Shown here piece after piece: positions 44,085-52,137 of a stretch of DNA of 64,000 nt. The stretch's first letter is position 1. Every line of letters starts with the position of its first letter. The notes beneath the pieces were generated by a model. That model worked only from the letters and a program-made list of their open reading frames with translations, was not told the DNA's origin and did not search any database. The translations under genes were made by a program, and so were the position numbers. Origin of the DNA: Enterococcus sp. BWR-S5 (lineage in GTDB: Bacteria > Bacillota > Bacilli > Lactobacillales > Enterococcaceae); NCBI RefSeq assembly GCF_016745255.1, contig NZ_JADOEQ010000010.1:105167-169166 (forward strand), written 5' to 3'.

Positions 44085-45368
44085 ATGAAATTATGGAAAA
44101 AAAGTCTTACTGCGGTTGCGTTATTAGGTTTAGCTGCTGGATTAACAGCATGCGGAGGCGGTTCAGATACAAAGGACAGCAAGGATTCAGGCACAGCTGA
44201 TGGCGATGTTGAGCTGACTGTTACAACCTGGAATTATGATACGACACCTGAATTCGAAAAACTATTCCGAGCATTTGAAGAAGCAAACCCGGGAATCAAA
44301 GTAACGCCGGTAGATATTGCTTCAGATGATTATGACACGAAGCTTACGACGATGTTGTCTTCCGGTGACACGACCGATATTTTAACGATGAAGAACCTGT
44401 TGTCTTATTCCAATTATGCTTTACGCGATCAGTTAGTGGATTTGACGGATCATATCAAAGAAATTGATACTGACCCCGCTGCTGCAAGTTATGAAATGTA
44501 CGATGTAAGTGGAAAAACCTATGCTCAACCATATCGGACAGACTTCTGGGTATTATACTACAATAAAAAAATGTTTGATGATGCAGGGATTGACTATCCT
44601 GATAATTTGACATGGGAAGAGTATGAAGAGATTGCGGAAAAGCTTTCTAAACCTGATGAACAGGTTTACGGTGCATATCAACATACATGGCGTTCAACAA
44701 TTCAAGCCATTGCAGCTGCTCAAAATGACGGCAATCTGCTTGACCCGGATTATGCTTACATGGCTGATTATTATGACCGCGCATTGCGTATGCAGGATGC
44801 AAAAGCACAGATGGATTTTGGTACCGCAAAATCAACAAAAGTAACCTATCAATCACAATTTGAAAACTCTAAAACAGCAATGATGTATATGGGTACATGG
44901 TATATGGGAGCATTGTTAACGAACAAGGATGAAGGAAAGACTGATGTCGAGTGGGGCATTGCTCAGATTCCACAGAAAAAAACAGGAGAAGCAATCGATA
45001 CTTTTGGCTCGCCAACCGCATTTGCTGTAAACAAGAATTCTAAACATCAGGAAGCTGCACAGAAGTTTTTGGATTTCTGCTCAGGAGAAGATGGAGCTAA
45101 AGTGTTAGCCGAAGTAGGTGTGGTGCCTTCTTATAAAACTGATGCAATTGATGAGCTGTATTTCTCACGCGAAGGCATGCCTTCTGATGAAGTGTCAAAA
45201 ACTGCTTTTAATCCGGAAAATGTAGCAATTGAGTTTCCTGTAGATAAAAATGGTCCTGCCATCGACAAAATTCTTCAGGAAGAGCACGATTTGATCTTAG
45301 TAAATGATGAAACACCAAAAGAAGGAATCAAAAACATGGAGAAACGAGTAAAAGCAGAAACTGAGTAA
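44085..45368 (+). CDS. Carbohydrate ABC transporter substrate-binding lipoprotein (CUT1)
   Basis: Oligosaccharide receptor. Signal peptide with lipobox (GLTACG), then a typical family 1 solute-binding fold (LTVTTWNYDTTPEFEKL, WVLYYNKKMFDDAGIDYPD, MYMGTWYMG); 427 residues. The frame is open upstream into GH88, but TTGGAGG precedes the ATG at 44085. The ligand is probably an unsaturated uronate-containing oligosaccharide, judging from GH88 (inference). It is followed by a strong stem-loop before the permeases. Confidence 0.92.
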   Translation: MKLWKKSLTAVALLGLAAGLTACGGGSDTKDSKDSGTADGDVELTVTTWNYDTTPEFEKLFRAFEEANPGIKVTPVDIASDDYDTKLTTMLSSGDTTDILTMKNLLSYSNYALRDQLVDLTDHIKEIDTDPAAASYEMYDVSGKTYAQPYRTDFWVLYYNKKMFDDAGIDYPDNLTWEEYEEIAEKLSKPDEQVYGAYQHTWRSTIQAIAAAQNDGNLLDPDYAYMADYYDRALRMQDAKAQMDFGTAKSTKVTYQSQFENSKTAMMYMGTWYMGALLTNKDEGKTDVEWGIAQIPQKKTGEAIDTFGSPTAFAVNKNSKHQEAAQKFLDFCSGEDGAKVLAEVGVVPSYKTDAIDELYFSREGMPSDEVSKTAFNPENVAIEFPVDKNGPAIDKILQEEHDLILVNDETPKEGIKNMEKRVKAETE

Positions 45369-45385
45369 GAGTACAGTGGTTCTAC

Positions 45386-45428
45386 TGATAAATGACTGAT
45401 ATTCTCAATGATTATCAGTCATTTATCA
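45386..45428 (+). other. Intercistronic stem-loop after the binding-protein gene
   Basis: Perfect 16-base stem TGATAAATGACTGATA (45386-45401) / 45413-45428 with an 11-base loop and no T tract. It probably shields the binding-protein mRNA end or attenuates the permease genes. Confidence 0.6.
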
Positions 45429-45505
45429 AGTAAATCATTGTCGCTACAAGAAAGGGGGACAGCTGTCAGATAGCTTTAACAATAGGCTGTCAGACAGATA
45501 TTTCT

Positions 45506-46405
45506 ATGGAAATAACATCTAAAACGAAAGCAGCCGGTCGGCTAAAGCGAAAGAACACGTTGATCGCCTGGTCATTCATTGCACCAAACTTTATTGGCTT
45601 TTTCCTATTTACGTTGATACCTGTTATATTTTCTCTTATTCTTGCATTTATGAGTTGGGATTCATTTTCAGCACCAGAATTTGTCGGCTTGAAGAATTTC
45701 ACAAAAATGCTTGGTGATGACACCTTTTGGATTTCACTGAAAAATACATTTCTATATACTATCGGTGTTGTACCATTAACGTTAATCGCTTCTCTTGGTT
45801 TAGCTATTTTGCTGAATCAAAAGATTCGAGGAATGAAAATCTTTAGAACTGCTTTTTTCTTTCCTTACGTAACGTCGCTTGTGGCCATTGCAGTTGTCTG
45901 GAATATGCTGTTCCACCCAACGATGGGACCAATCAATCAGTTTTTGCGTCATTTCATCGAAAATCCTCCCGGCTGGACTTCAAGTTCGGATTGGGCACTA
46001 ACCGCAATTGTAATTGTTAGTGTTTGGCGTGGGATGGGCTACTATATGATTTTATATCTTGCAGGATTACAGAGTATTCCAAAAGAGTTATATGAAGCAG
46101 CTTCAATGGATGGTGCGAATAAATGGAAACAGTTTATGAATGTAACATTACCATCACTGAGATCAACGACCTTCTTTGTGACAATCATGCTGGTTATTAA
46201 CTGTTTCAAGATTTTCGATTTGGTTCAGGTAATGACCGCCGGAGGACCGGGCAGGGCAACTAATGTTTTGGTCTACAACATTTATAATGAAGCGTTTGTG
46301 AAGTTTAATTTCGGTTATGCCTCAGCAATCGCTATGGTTCTGTTTGTCATCGTATTACTAATCACAGTTGTCCAATTCAAATGGAATCAACTAAGAGAAC
46401 GTTAA
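45506..46405 (+). CDS. Sugar ABC transporter permease (MalF/LacF-like)
   Basis: CUT1 membrane subunit with six hydrophobic segments. The EAA loop (LYEAASMDGANKWKQFMNVTLP, residues about 194-215) and the MTAGGPGRATNVLVYNIY segment are family hallmarks; 299 residues. The ATG has no close ribosome binding site; the nearest purine run (AAAGGGGG, 45450-45457) is far upstream and separated by a direct repeat GCTGTCAGAYAG (45462 and 45486 regions), so its translation may be poor or structurally controlled. Confidence 0.9.
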   Translation: MEITSKTKAAGRLKRKNTLIAWSFIAPNFIGFFLFTLIPVIFSLILAFMSWDSFSAPEFVGLKNFTKMLGDDTFWISLKNTFLYTIGVVPLTLIASLGLAILLNQKIRGMKIFRTAFFFPYVTSLVAIAVVWNMLFHPTMGPINQFLRHFIENPPGWTSSSDWALTAIVIVSVWRGMGYYMILYLAGLQSIPKELYEAASMDGANKWKQFMNVTLPSLRSTTFFVTIMLVINCFKIFDLVQVMTAGGPGRATNVLVYNIYNEAFVKFNFGYASAIAMVLFVIVLLITVVQFKWNQLRER

Positions 46406-46420
46406 AAGGAGGCGTGAGCT

Positions 46421-47287
46421 ATGGAGGCAACGGCTATAAAAACAAAAGAAAAGAAAAAGACGAAAGAACGGCTCAGCTTGGGAAGGTTTTTATTGATAGG
46501 TCTGCTAATTGTGCTGGCTCTAATCACCTTAGTTCCATTTATTTGGATGCTGTCCGCTTCCTTCAAAACCAATAACGAAGTATTTACTATTCCGATTCAA
46601 TGGGTTCCTAAAGAATGGCATCCTGAAAATTACTCTGTCATCTGGGAGCGTATCCCCTTAGTGACATTTTTCAAAAACACCGCTTTTTTAAGTATTATTA
46701 TTACCTTAATTCAACTATTAACTTCCAGCTTTGCAGCTTATGGATTTTCAAAAATGAATTTTCGGGGACGCGATACACTTTTCCTCGCTTACATCGCAAC
46801 AATTGCTGTCCCTTGGCAATCCTATATGATTCCTCAATTTATCATGATGCGGCAGTTTGGTTTGACAGACACATTGTGGTCTTTGGTTCTGCTTCAAGCA
46901 TTTAGTGCATTTGGTGTTTTTTTATTAAAGCAATACTACAGCAGTATTCCTGATGAATTATGCGAAAGTGCCCGAATTGATGGCTTGACTGAGTGGGGTA
47001 TTTATCGAAAAATTATTTTGCCTTTAACAAAGCCTGCCTTGGCCAGTCTGACGATTATTACCTTTGTGAATACTTGGAATGACTACATGGGACCGTTTAT
47101 TTATCTATCTTCCACAGAAAATAAAACCATTCAGTTAGGCTTGAAGATGTTTGTCGGACTTTTTGATGCAGAATATGCGCTCATTATGGCGGCTTCAGTT
47201 GTTTCGATTCTTCCGGTTGCACTTGTATTCTTAACCATGCAGAAATATTTCGTTGAGGGAATTGCAACCTCAGGAATGAAAGGATAA
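46421..47287 (+). CDS. Sugar ABC transporter permease (MalG-like)
   Basis: Second CUT1 membrane subunit of 288 residues, with a long charged N-terminus, six membrane segments and the EAA loop (LCESARIDGLTEWGIYRKIILP, residues about 185-206). An AGGAGG site lies 16 bases after the first permease. No ATPase gene is present in the locus, so a shared MsmX/MsmK-type ATPase elsewhere is expected. Confidence 0.9.
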   Translation: MEATAIKTKEKKKTKERLSLGRFLLIGLLIVLALITLVPFIWMLSASFKTNNEVFTIPIQWVPKEWHPENYSVIWERIPLVTFFKNTAFLSIIITLIQLLTSSFAAYGFSKMNFRGRDTLFLAYIATIAVPWQSYMIPQFIMMRQFGLTDTLWSLVLLQAFSAFGVFLLKQYYSSIPDELCESARIDGLTEWGIYRKIILPLTKPALASLTIITFVNTWNDYMGPFIYLSSTENKTIQLGLKMFVGLFDAEYALIMAASVVSILPVALVFLTMQKYFVEGIATSGMKG

Positions 47288-47305
47288 AAGAAAGAGGGGA
47301 GAACT

Positions 47306-47986
47306 ATGCTTCGAAAACAAACCTTTGAGACAAATATCTACATGAAGCTGTTTCGTTGGGCGTATATCTTTTTGATGAGCAGTCTTTGTGTCACCTTGAC
47401 AGTTACTCCTTTTTTTCTAGCTGTTGTTTCTTTAGCGATTGACAGTCAAAATATTCTGCCATTTGCATTTAGTTTACTGTTCTTTGGACCTGCAGTAGGT
47501 GCTGCATTGTCAGTAGCTGATGGATTCAAGCAAGAGTATGATGTTGCACCGGTTCGCCAATTTTTTTCAGCATATCGTCGTTTGGGCTGGCGTCATCTGT
47601 TGTTCTGGCTGCCGGGGTGGTTGGGTAGTATTGTGGCATCAGTAGATATTTTCTTTTTCGCTAAAGTAACGAATGGGCAATGGATGATTCCATTTTTCAT
47701 ACTAATTGCTGTTTCCGGGATTGGATTAAGTATCAATTGCTGGTATTTTCAGATGAAAAACCCTAAAGCGTCAATTAAGGATATCTTTCGAATTTCTATT
47801 TATTACGTATTCAGAAAATGGTATATCAGCTTGCTGAATGTGTTGGTGTTCCTCTTAATTCCTTTATTAATGCTATTGAAGCCGCAATTTGGCTTTATTA
47901 TTACACCATCCGTATTTATCGGACTGATTTATTTGAATGCCAGTAGACTTCATAAAAGTACTCAAACTGATGTTTCTAAAAGCTGA
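47306..47986 (+). CDS. YesL-like DUF624 membrane protein
   Basis: Membrane protein of 226 residues with about five to six helices. The MKLFRWAYIFLMSSLCVTLT start is typical of YesL/DUF624 proteins, which often sit beside CUT1 transporters and GH88/GH105 genes, as in the Bacillus rhamnogalacturonan cluster. Its molecular role is unknown. It is the last gene of the operon; a terminator follows. Confidence 0.82.
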   Translation: MLRKQTFETNIYMKLFRWAYIFLMSSLCVTLTVTPFFLAVVSLAIDSQNILPFAFSLLFFGPAVGAALSVADGFKQEYDVAPVRQFFSAYRRLGWRHLLFWLPGWLGSIVASVDIFFFAKVTNGQWMIPFFILIAVSGIGLSINCWYFQMKNPKASIKDIFRISIYYVFRKWYISLLNVLVFLLIPLLMLLKPQFGFIITPSVFIGLIYLNASRLHKSTQTDVSKS

Positions 47987-48057
47987 TACAGCTTGAGTGT
48001 GGAACCTGTATTCTTTTTACGCGAAAGAATATGGACTAATATTTCAAACAAACGACT

Positions 48058-48097
48058 AAAAAATGCCTTCGCTTTTACAGCGATGGCATTTTTTTTA
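48058..48097 (+). terminator. Terminator of the glycan operon
   Basis: AAAAAATGCCTTCGC pairs with GCGATGGCATTTTTT across a 6-base loop, then more T. Confidence 0.88.
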
Positions 48098-48179
48098 GCT
48101 AACATACATGTATATATCAAGCCTTAGATAAGTGAAAAACAGAGGGATTAGACTGTAGAAGACCTTGATTTTTTACAAT

Positions 48180-48548
48180 CTATCGCCAAAATTTAGTGAA
48201 TTCAGCTTTGTCGCTGATATTAAAATCAATCATTTTCTTTAGCAGCTCATAGTCAATATCTTGCGTCCATTTTACCCTAATAATATTTTCCGTATGATCG
48301 TAGTTTGCTTGCTCAATTTCTTTTTCGAAATGTTTCATCGTTTTTACTTCCGGAGAAACGGAGAAATGTTTTTTCGAGATACTGAATCCAATGATGTAAG
48401 TTCCGTGATGGGTAAACATCGGTTGATTCCATTTGATAATTGGGACTAACTCTGGGTATTGACCGATGACCCAAGATAGAAGTTCGCTCATTGTTTCTCT
48501 CTGCTTTGAATCACTGATAGTAGCAAGATAATCTTCAAAATTTTTCAT
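48180..48548 (-). CDS. DUF1801/YdhG-like protein
   Basis: Small cytoplasmic protein of 122 residues with the YdhG/DUF1801 pattern: PIIKWNQPMFTHHGTYIIGFS and SPEVKTMKHF. Bacillus members have been proposed as frataxin-like iron chaperones, but this is not visible from sequence. The frame opens earlier at 48626; AAGGGGAC before the ATG at 48548 sets the start. It lies on the strand opposite to its neighbours and is probably monocistronic. Confidence 0.8.
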   Translation of the reverse strand: MKNFEDYLATISDSKQRETMSELLSWVIGQYPELVPIIKWNQPMFTHHGTYIIGFSISKKHFSVSPEVKTMKHFEKEIEQANYDHTENIIRVKWTQDIDYELLKKMIDFNISDKAEFTKFWR

Positions 48549-48658
48549 AGAATAGTCCCCTTTTTTTATAGGATTATAGCACAGTCGGAGAAAAATAGAA
48601 CAGGTATTGATTTCAACTGTGATCATGACAAAGTTTTTTACGCTACAGTAATAACCAG

Positions 48659-49081
48659 CTATTTTTCGAAGATGACTTCTTTTGTATAGTGTTCTTCTCC
48701 GATACTAAAGTGAAAAACTCCTTTTATTCTACCAGAATCAAATGGCACATTTTCTTCATGCTTGGTGGTTTCACCGGGAAGAAGGTTAAAGGTCATGGAA
48801 ATCATTCCCTTACTACCACCGGTATCAGCAACCCAAGAATCACCTTCCTGCTTAAAAAACTCAGTTTCAGAAACAATAATCGTGACCAGCTCTTTTGTAT
48901 CGTTGGTCATCATAAAGAGCTGTTGTTGTCGGTTATAGTCAATAGTAACATTAGGGTCTTGCTGAGTAGTGGAACTGCTTACTGTTGATGAAGCAGAAGG
49001 TTCGTCCGATTCTGTAGCCGCAGGCGATGCACAGCCTGATAATAACAATAGAAATGACAAACTAATCATAATTCGTTTCAT
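48659..49081 (-). CDS. Small lipoprotein of unknown function
   Basis: Lipoprotein of 140 residues: signal peptide with lipobox (LLSGCA), a Ser/Thr-rich linker to about residue 45, and a beta-sandwich-like domain with a hydrophobic/charged alternation (FNLLPGETTKHEENVPFD). It recalls FxLYD or Ig-like extracellular domains but no family is certain. Its ribosome binding site is AAAAGGAG. Nothing around it suggests a role. Confidence 0.7.
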   Translation of the reverse strand: MKRIMISLSFLLLLSGCASPAATESDEPSASSTVSSSTTQQDPNVTIDYNRQQQLFMMTNDTKELVTIIVSETEFFKQEGDSWVADTGGSKGMISMTFNLLPGETTKHEENVPFDSGRIKGVFHFSIGEEHYTKEVIFEK

Positions 49082-49226
49082 TGGAGACTCCTTTTAAAAA
49101 CATGTTTAGTTTATCCTATCATGGATTTAGTAGTTAGAGAATAGGTGAATGGAAAAAGAAGTAAGCGTGTTCTTGAAATAAGTGCTGTATGTTATAATTT
49201 AATCAAATAAAAAGGAGGCGTGGGGA

Positions 49227-49535
49227 ATGGATTCGGATGTACTTGTTTTAATAGCAGTTGCTTCAATGACAACAGTATTTGGTATTCAGTTGATACGTGG
49301 AAAGTGGCTGATGCTGATTGCCGGGTATAACACGATGGGTGCAGAGAAACGAAAGGCAGTTAATGGGAAAGCACTAGGTAAGGCTGTTGGTATTTATCTG
49401 CTTTATGCATCGGTGCTTTGCATCTTGCCTATTTGGTTTCCAGCCGTTAATCATTGGTTTGGTGGACTGATTCTTTTGCCGACCCTTTTCTTATTGGTGT
49501 ATGTAAATGTCTCTCCGAGATTTAAGAATAAGTAA
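49227..49535 (+). CDS. DUF3784-like small membrane protein
   Basis: Three predicted membrane helices in 102 residues. LIAGYNTMGAEKRKAVNGKALGK is the characteristic first cytoplasmic loop of DUF3784 proteins (residues about 31-53). The function of this family is unknown. AAAGGAGG precedes the start. Confidence 0.75.
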   Translation: MDSDVLVLIAVASMTTVFGIQLIRGKWLMLIAGYNTMGAEKRKAVNGKALGKAVGIYLLYASVLCILPIWFPAVNHWFGGLILLPTLFLLVYVNVSPRFKNK

Positions 49536-49594
49536 AAAATGATAACGTATCTTTTGGAATAGTTTGTTCAAGTGATAGAAAGAGGAGTGGAAGT

Positions 49595-50125
49595 ATGGGG
49601 AATCAAGTGATCGTTCAACCGATACATGAATGGATGGACGTAGAAGGACTAACAAATTATTATACTTTCTCGACAGTAATATGGGGAAAGGAAACGCCGT
49701 TTTCAGTATCTTTAGAAAAGCCATTGAAAGATTTGACTATCCATGAAAAGTATCTATTGGTAAAGATTGCTACAAAAGAAATTGGTTGGCTGGAACAGAA
49801 CAAGGAGCGCATGGTAGCAGCTCTTGTTGATGATGGTATCTTAGAGTTAGCCGAGGATTGGGTCAGCGGCGCTCAAGAGGTAGAAGGAAAAGAAAACTGT
49901 TTTGAGGTTGAGGATGGACAGCAAGTGCAGCTGCCAATTAGTCAAAAGGATTTTGAGGATAGTGTGTATCTCAATAGCTTGGGGTTAACTTTTGAGCAAG
50001 ACTTGCTTGATGGCTTTTCGATGGCAATCTACATTCAGTGCAGTCCGGATTATTTTGCCTACCATTCAATTGAAGTGTACTATGAATCGGATCATCAAAT
50101 TAAAGTGAATGGACTTGCGGGGTAA
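49595..50125 (+). CDS. Uncharacterised soluble protein (DUF2262-like)
   Basis: Soluble protein of 176 residues, acidic, without signal peptide or membrane segment. The C-terminal LTFEQDLLDGFSMAIYIQCS and YHSIEVYYESDHQIKVNGL resemble DUF2262 proteins, a family of unknown function; I am only moderately sure. AGAGGAG precedes the start. It lies 59 bases after the DUF3784 gene and could be co-transcribed. Confidence 0.65.
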   Translation: MGNQVIVQPIHEWMDVEGLTNYYTFSTVIWGKETPFSVSLEKPLKDLTIHEKYLLVKIATKEIGWLEQNKERMVAALVDDGILELAEDWVSGAQEVEGKENCFEVEDGQQVQLPISQKDFEDSVYLNSLGLTFEQDLLDGFSMAIYIQCSPDYFAYHSIEVYYESDHQIKVNGLAG

Positions 50126-50253
50126 TTTTCAACTCATTTTCACTGGGTTCATATAAGAAAATCCTAAGTCTTATTGATTGCACTGCCTATCACTGGTATT
50201 CTCTTTCTTCAGGTTATAAAATGGATATAAGATAGAAACTGGAGGGATAAGTT

Positions 50254-50358
50254 ATGAATAAACGAAACAAAATCGATAAGATCCAACTTTTAAAGGCAGT
50301 AATAACAATCGTATCCGGGATTTTATTATTGAAAGCTGTGTTTAAAAAGCGAGCGTAA
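50254..50358 (+). CDS. 34-residue single-pass membrane peptide
   Basis: Short gene: ATG after GGAGGGATAAGTT, ending in TAA, encoding 34 residues. It has a basic N-terminus (MNKRNKIDK), a hydrophobic helix of about 18 residues (LLKAVITIVSGILLLKAVF) and a basic end (KKRA), so it should span the membrane once. A perfect terminator follows 30 bases later, supporting a real transcription unit. The function is unknown; type I toxin, membrane regulator or small subunit are possible. Confidence 0.65.
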   Translation: MNKRNKIDKIQLLKAVITIVSGILLLKAVFKKRA

Positions 50359-50387
50359 TTATTTAACAACACCATAGGTAAAGGAAG

Positions 50388-50422
50388 CAGCAGATTTTTC
50401 CGAAGGAAATCTGCTGTTTTTT
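50388..50422 (+). terminator. Terminator of the small membrane peptide gene
   Basis: Perfect 10-base stem CAGCAGATTT / AAATCTGCTG followed by six T. A weaker CAGCA/TGCTG hairpin with six T follows at about 50504-50528. Confidence 0.85.
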
Positions 50423-50552
50423 AGATGTTGCCAAAATAGATGAAGTGAAATGCATGGATTGAGTTTTGTATTGAATAGTATAGTAGAAAAATTTTTTATA
50501 CATCCAGCAGAAAAATTTGCTGTTTTTTGATATACTATAAAAGCGAGCTTAT

Positions 50553-50607
50553 ACTTACACAATGTTCTTTGTTTGTTATTCATTGTTTGTAATAACAAGG
50601 TGTAAGT
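50553..50607. promoter_or_regulatory. Inverted repeat upstream of the 50651 gene
   Basis: ACTTACAC (50553-50560) pairs with GTGTAAGT (50600-50607), with an inner GTTATT/AATAAC pair. A TATAAT follows at 50618-50623. It may be an operator around the -35 region or a structured DNA/RNA element. Confidence 0.4.
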
Positions 50608-50650
50608 CTGAGTACAATATAATTAGAGTGCAACAAAGGAGTATGGGTGG

Positions 50651-51193
50651 ATGAATAAAATTGTAAATTTAGTGCTGGCAGGGGTTACAGGTGTCATTGT
50701 AGGTGTCGGCGGAACTTATTTAGTAATGACGAGCTTTGCCAGAGGGGAACAGCTGCCAAAAACAGGCGTAACCAGTAACAGCTATAAGGAATTGAAGCTT
50801 GATGATACAATGAGCTCAGGCAAACCTGTAGAAGCGACATTTAAAGCGGGAGATTTTGGCGAGGACAGGGGCGCGGGTACGTTTGATTTGAGTAATGAAT
50901 CAGGAACGACTGCAAATGGTGTTGTTCCGGTTGTATATGCAATTGGAAGTACGATTACTCAATTAAAATTAGATGTTACTGACTTTAACGGTGCGCTTTT
51001 GACATTTGTTTACTTAGATGGAAAAGAGATTGCGACGAATCAATGGGGAAATTCATCAGCTACGATTGATTTAACCGATGGAAATGGCGGATTAGCAGAA
51101 GGGATTCATACGATTCAGCTTGTCCAATATACAGAGAATAATCCAGAACTTAATCCTGTACTAGTAAAATCTCAGCTTTACGAAGTGAAATAG
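50651..51193 (+). CDS. Exported protein of unknown function
   Basis: Protein of 180 residues with an N-terminal glycine-rich hydrophobic segment (LVLAGVTGVIVGVGGTYLVM) that could be a signal anchor, and a beta-rich outer domain (residues 40-180) with Thr/Gly-rich strands. The segment EQLPKTGVTS contains an LPKTG-like pentapeptide, but it is N-terminal and so is unlikely to be a sortase signal. AAAGGAG precedes the start. No family recognised. Confidence 0.65.
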   Translation: MNKIVNLVLAGVTGVIVGVGGTYLVMTSFARGEQLPKTGVTSNSYKELKLDDTMSSGKPVEATFKAGDFGEDRGAGTFDLSNESGTTANGVVPVVYAIGSTITQLKLDVTDFNGALLTFVYLDGKEIATNQWGNSSATIDLTDGNGGLAEGIHTIQLVQYTENNPELNPVLVKSQLYEVK

Positions 51194-51232
51194 AAGAGTG
51201 ATTTTGTAAATAATAATGAAGAAAACCAGCAG

Positions 51233-51268
51233 TAACTGTCCGATTTTCGGTAGTTGCTGCTGGTTTTT
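51233..51268 (+). terminator. Terminator of the 50651 gene
   Basis: AAACCAGCAG / CTGCTGGTTT with AACT/AGTT inside, followed by TT. Confidence 0.8.
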
Positions 51269-51376
51269 ATAATAAATATTAGCAGTCAGACAAGCGGGAT
51301 ATAGGGTCTTCCTGAGATTTCCAACTTGTTCTTGGTACTGATTCGCATGAAACAAGCTCCGATTACTCGCTTAGAC

Positions 51377-51410
51377 AAAAAAAGAACTGCAGATAGTTTC
51401 TACAGTTCTT
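51377..51410 (-). terminator. Terminator of the SufT-like gene
   Basis: AAGAACTG / CAGTTCTT stem; on the minus strand it is followed by seven T. Confidence 0.75.
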
Positions 51411-51425
51411 GCTTTTTTAGTGATA

Positions 51426-51764
51426 TTAACGAATGCCTAAAGCAATTCGTGCGTAACGAGACATTTTATCGGTTGTCCAAGCAGGATACCAAACAAGTTT
51501 TACGTCTACGTTTTTTACCTCTGGAATATCGGCAACTGCTTGATGGATTTGTTCTGTCAGAATATCCGCCAGTGGGCAGCCCATGGTTGTTAAAGTCATC
51601 TTGATGACCGTATCGCCGGTTTCTTCAAATTCTATCTCATAAATCAAGCCTAAATTTACAATATCAATACCTAATTCAGGGTCAATTACTGTCTCAAGAG
51701 CTGTTAAAATCTCTTCTTTGATCCCTTCAATTTCTTCAGCAGACCATTTTTGTTCTTCGCTCAT
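51426..51764 (-). CDS. Metal-sulfur cluster assembly factor (DUF59, SufT/PaaD-like)
   Basis: Cytoplasmic protein of 112 residues with the DUF59/MIP18 fold, implicated in maturation of iron-sulfur proteins. ALETVIDPELGIDIVNLGLIY and TMTLTTMGCP-type (here MTLTTMGCPLAD) with its conserved Cys are visible, as is the VKLVWYPAW end. GGAG precedes the ATG by 11 bases. It is monocistronic and convergent with the preceding gene. Confidence 0.9.
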   Translation of the reverse strand: MSEEQKWSAEEIEGIKEEILTALETVIDPELGIDIVNLGLIYEIEFEETGDTVIKMTLTTMGCPLADILTEQIHQAVADIPEVKNVDVKLVWYPAWTTDKMSRYARIALGIR

Positions 51765-51934
51765 TGTCTTCTCGACTCCTTTATCCTTAGCTAACGTTTA
51801 TGATACCTTCTTTTTGGCATTTTGTAAATGAGAATATCTTTCAATCACAAATTAGTGAAAAGCAGAAAAAGTAAGTAACAACAAGCTTTTTCTGCAAAAA
51901 TAATATTTTTATTAAGAATTAGTATAGAAAATGG

Positions 51935-51963
51935 TTGACAAATTATTAAGAAATTTGTAAACT
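51935..51963 (+). promoter_or_regulatory. Promoter of the antiterminator-PTS operon
   Basis: TTGACA (51935-51940), 17 bases, TAAACT (51958-51963). It starts a leader of about 165 bases before the antiterminator gene. Confidence 0.75.
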
Positions 51964-52015
51964 AATTGATGTTAACACATTGTAAATAAGTTTTCATGTG
52001 ACTAGATAATACTAG

Positions 52016-52082
52016 GCATGGAAGAATTTCGTATAAGTATGGATCGTTCATACTAGATATGGGATTGTTCTATGCTTTTTTT
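52016..52082 (+). promoter_or_regulatory. Leader terminator/antiterminator of the PTS operon
   Basis: GCATGGAA (52016-52023) pairs with TTCTATGC (52068-52075), followed by seven T. A second stem AGTATG/CATACT (52036-52041 / 52049-52054) lies within and is a candidate for the RNA antiterminator bound by the BglG/GlcT-type protein encoded next. Confidence 0.6.
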
Positions 52083-52137
52083 GCGTCTTCGATCGAGATG
52101 AAAACGAAGCAAACACTTCTGCAGAAGAGGAATGTTT

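Noticed and set aside
50740..50775. LPKTG-like sequence as a sortase anchor
   Set aside because: It lies near the N-terminus right after the signal-anchor, with no following hydrophobic segment or basic tail.
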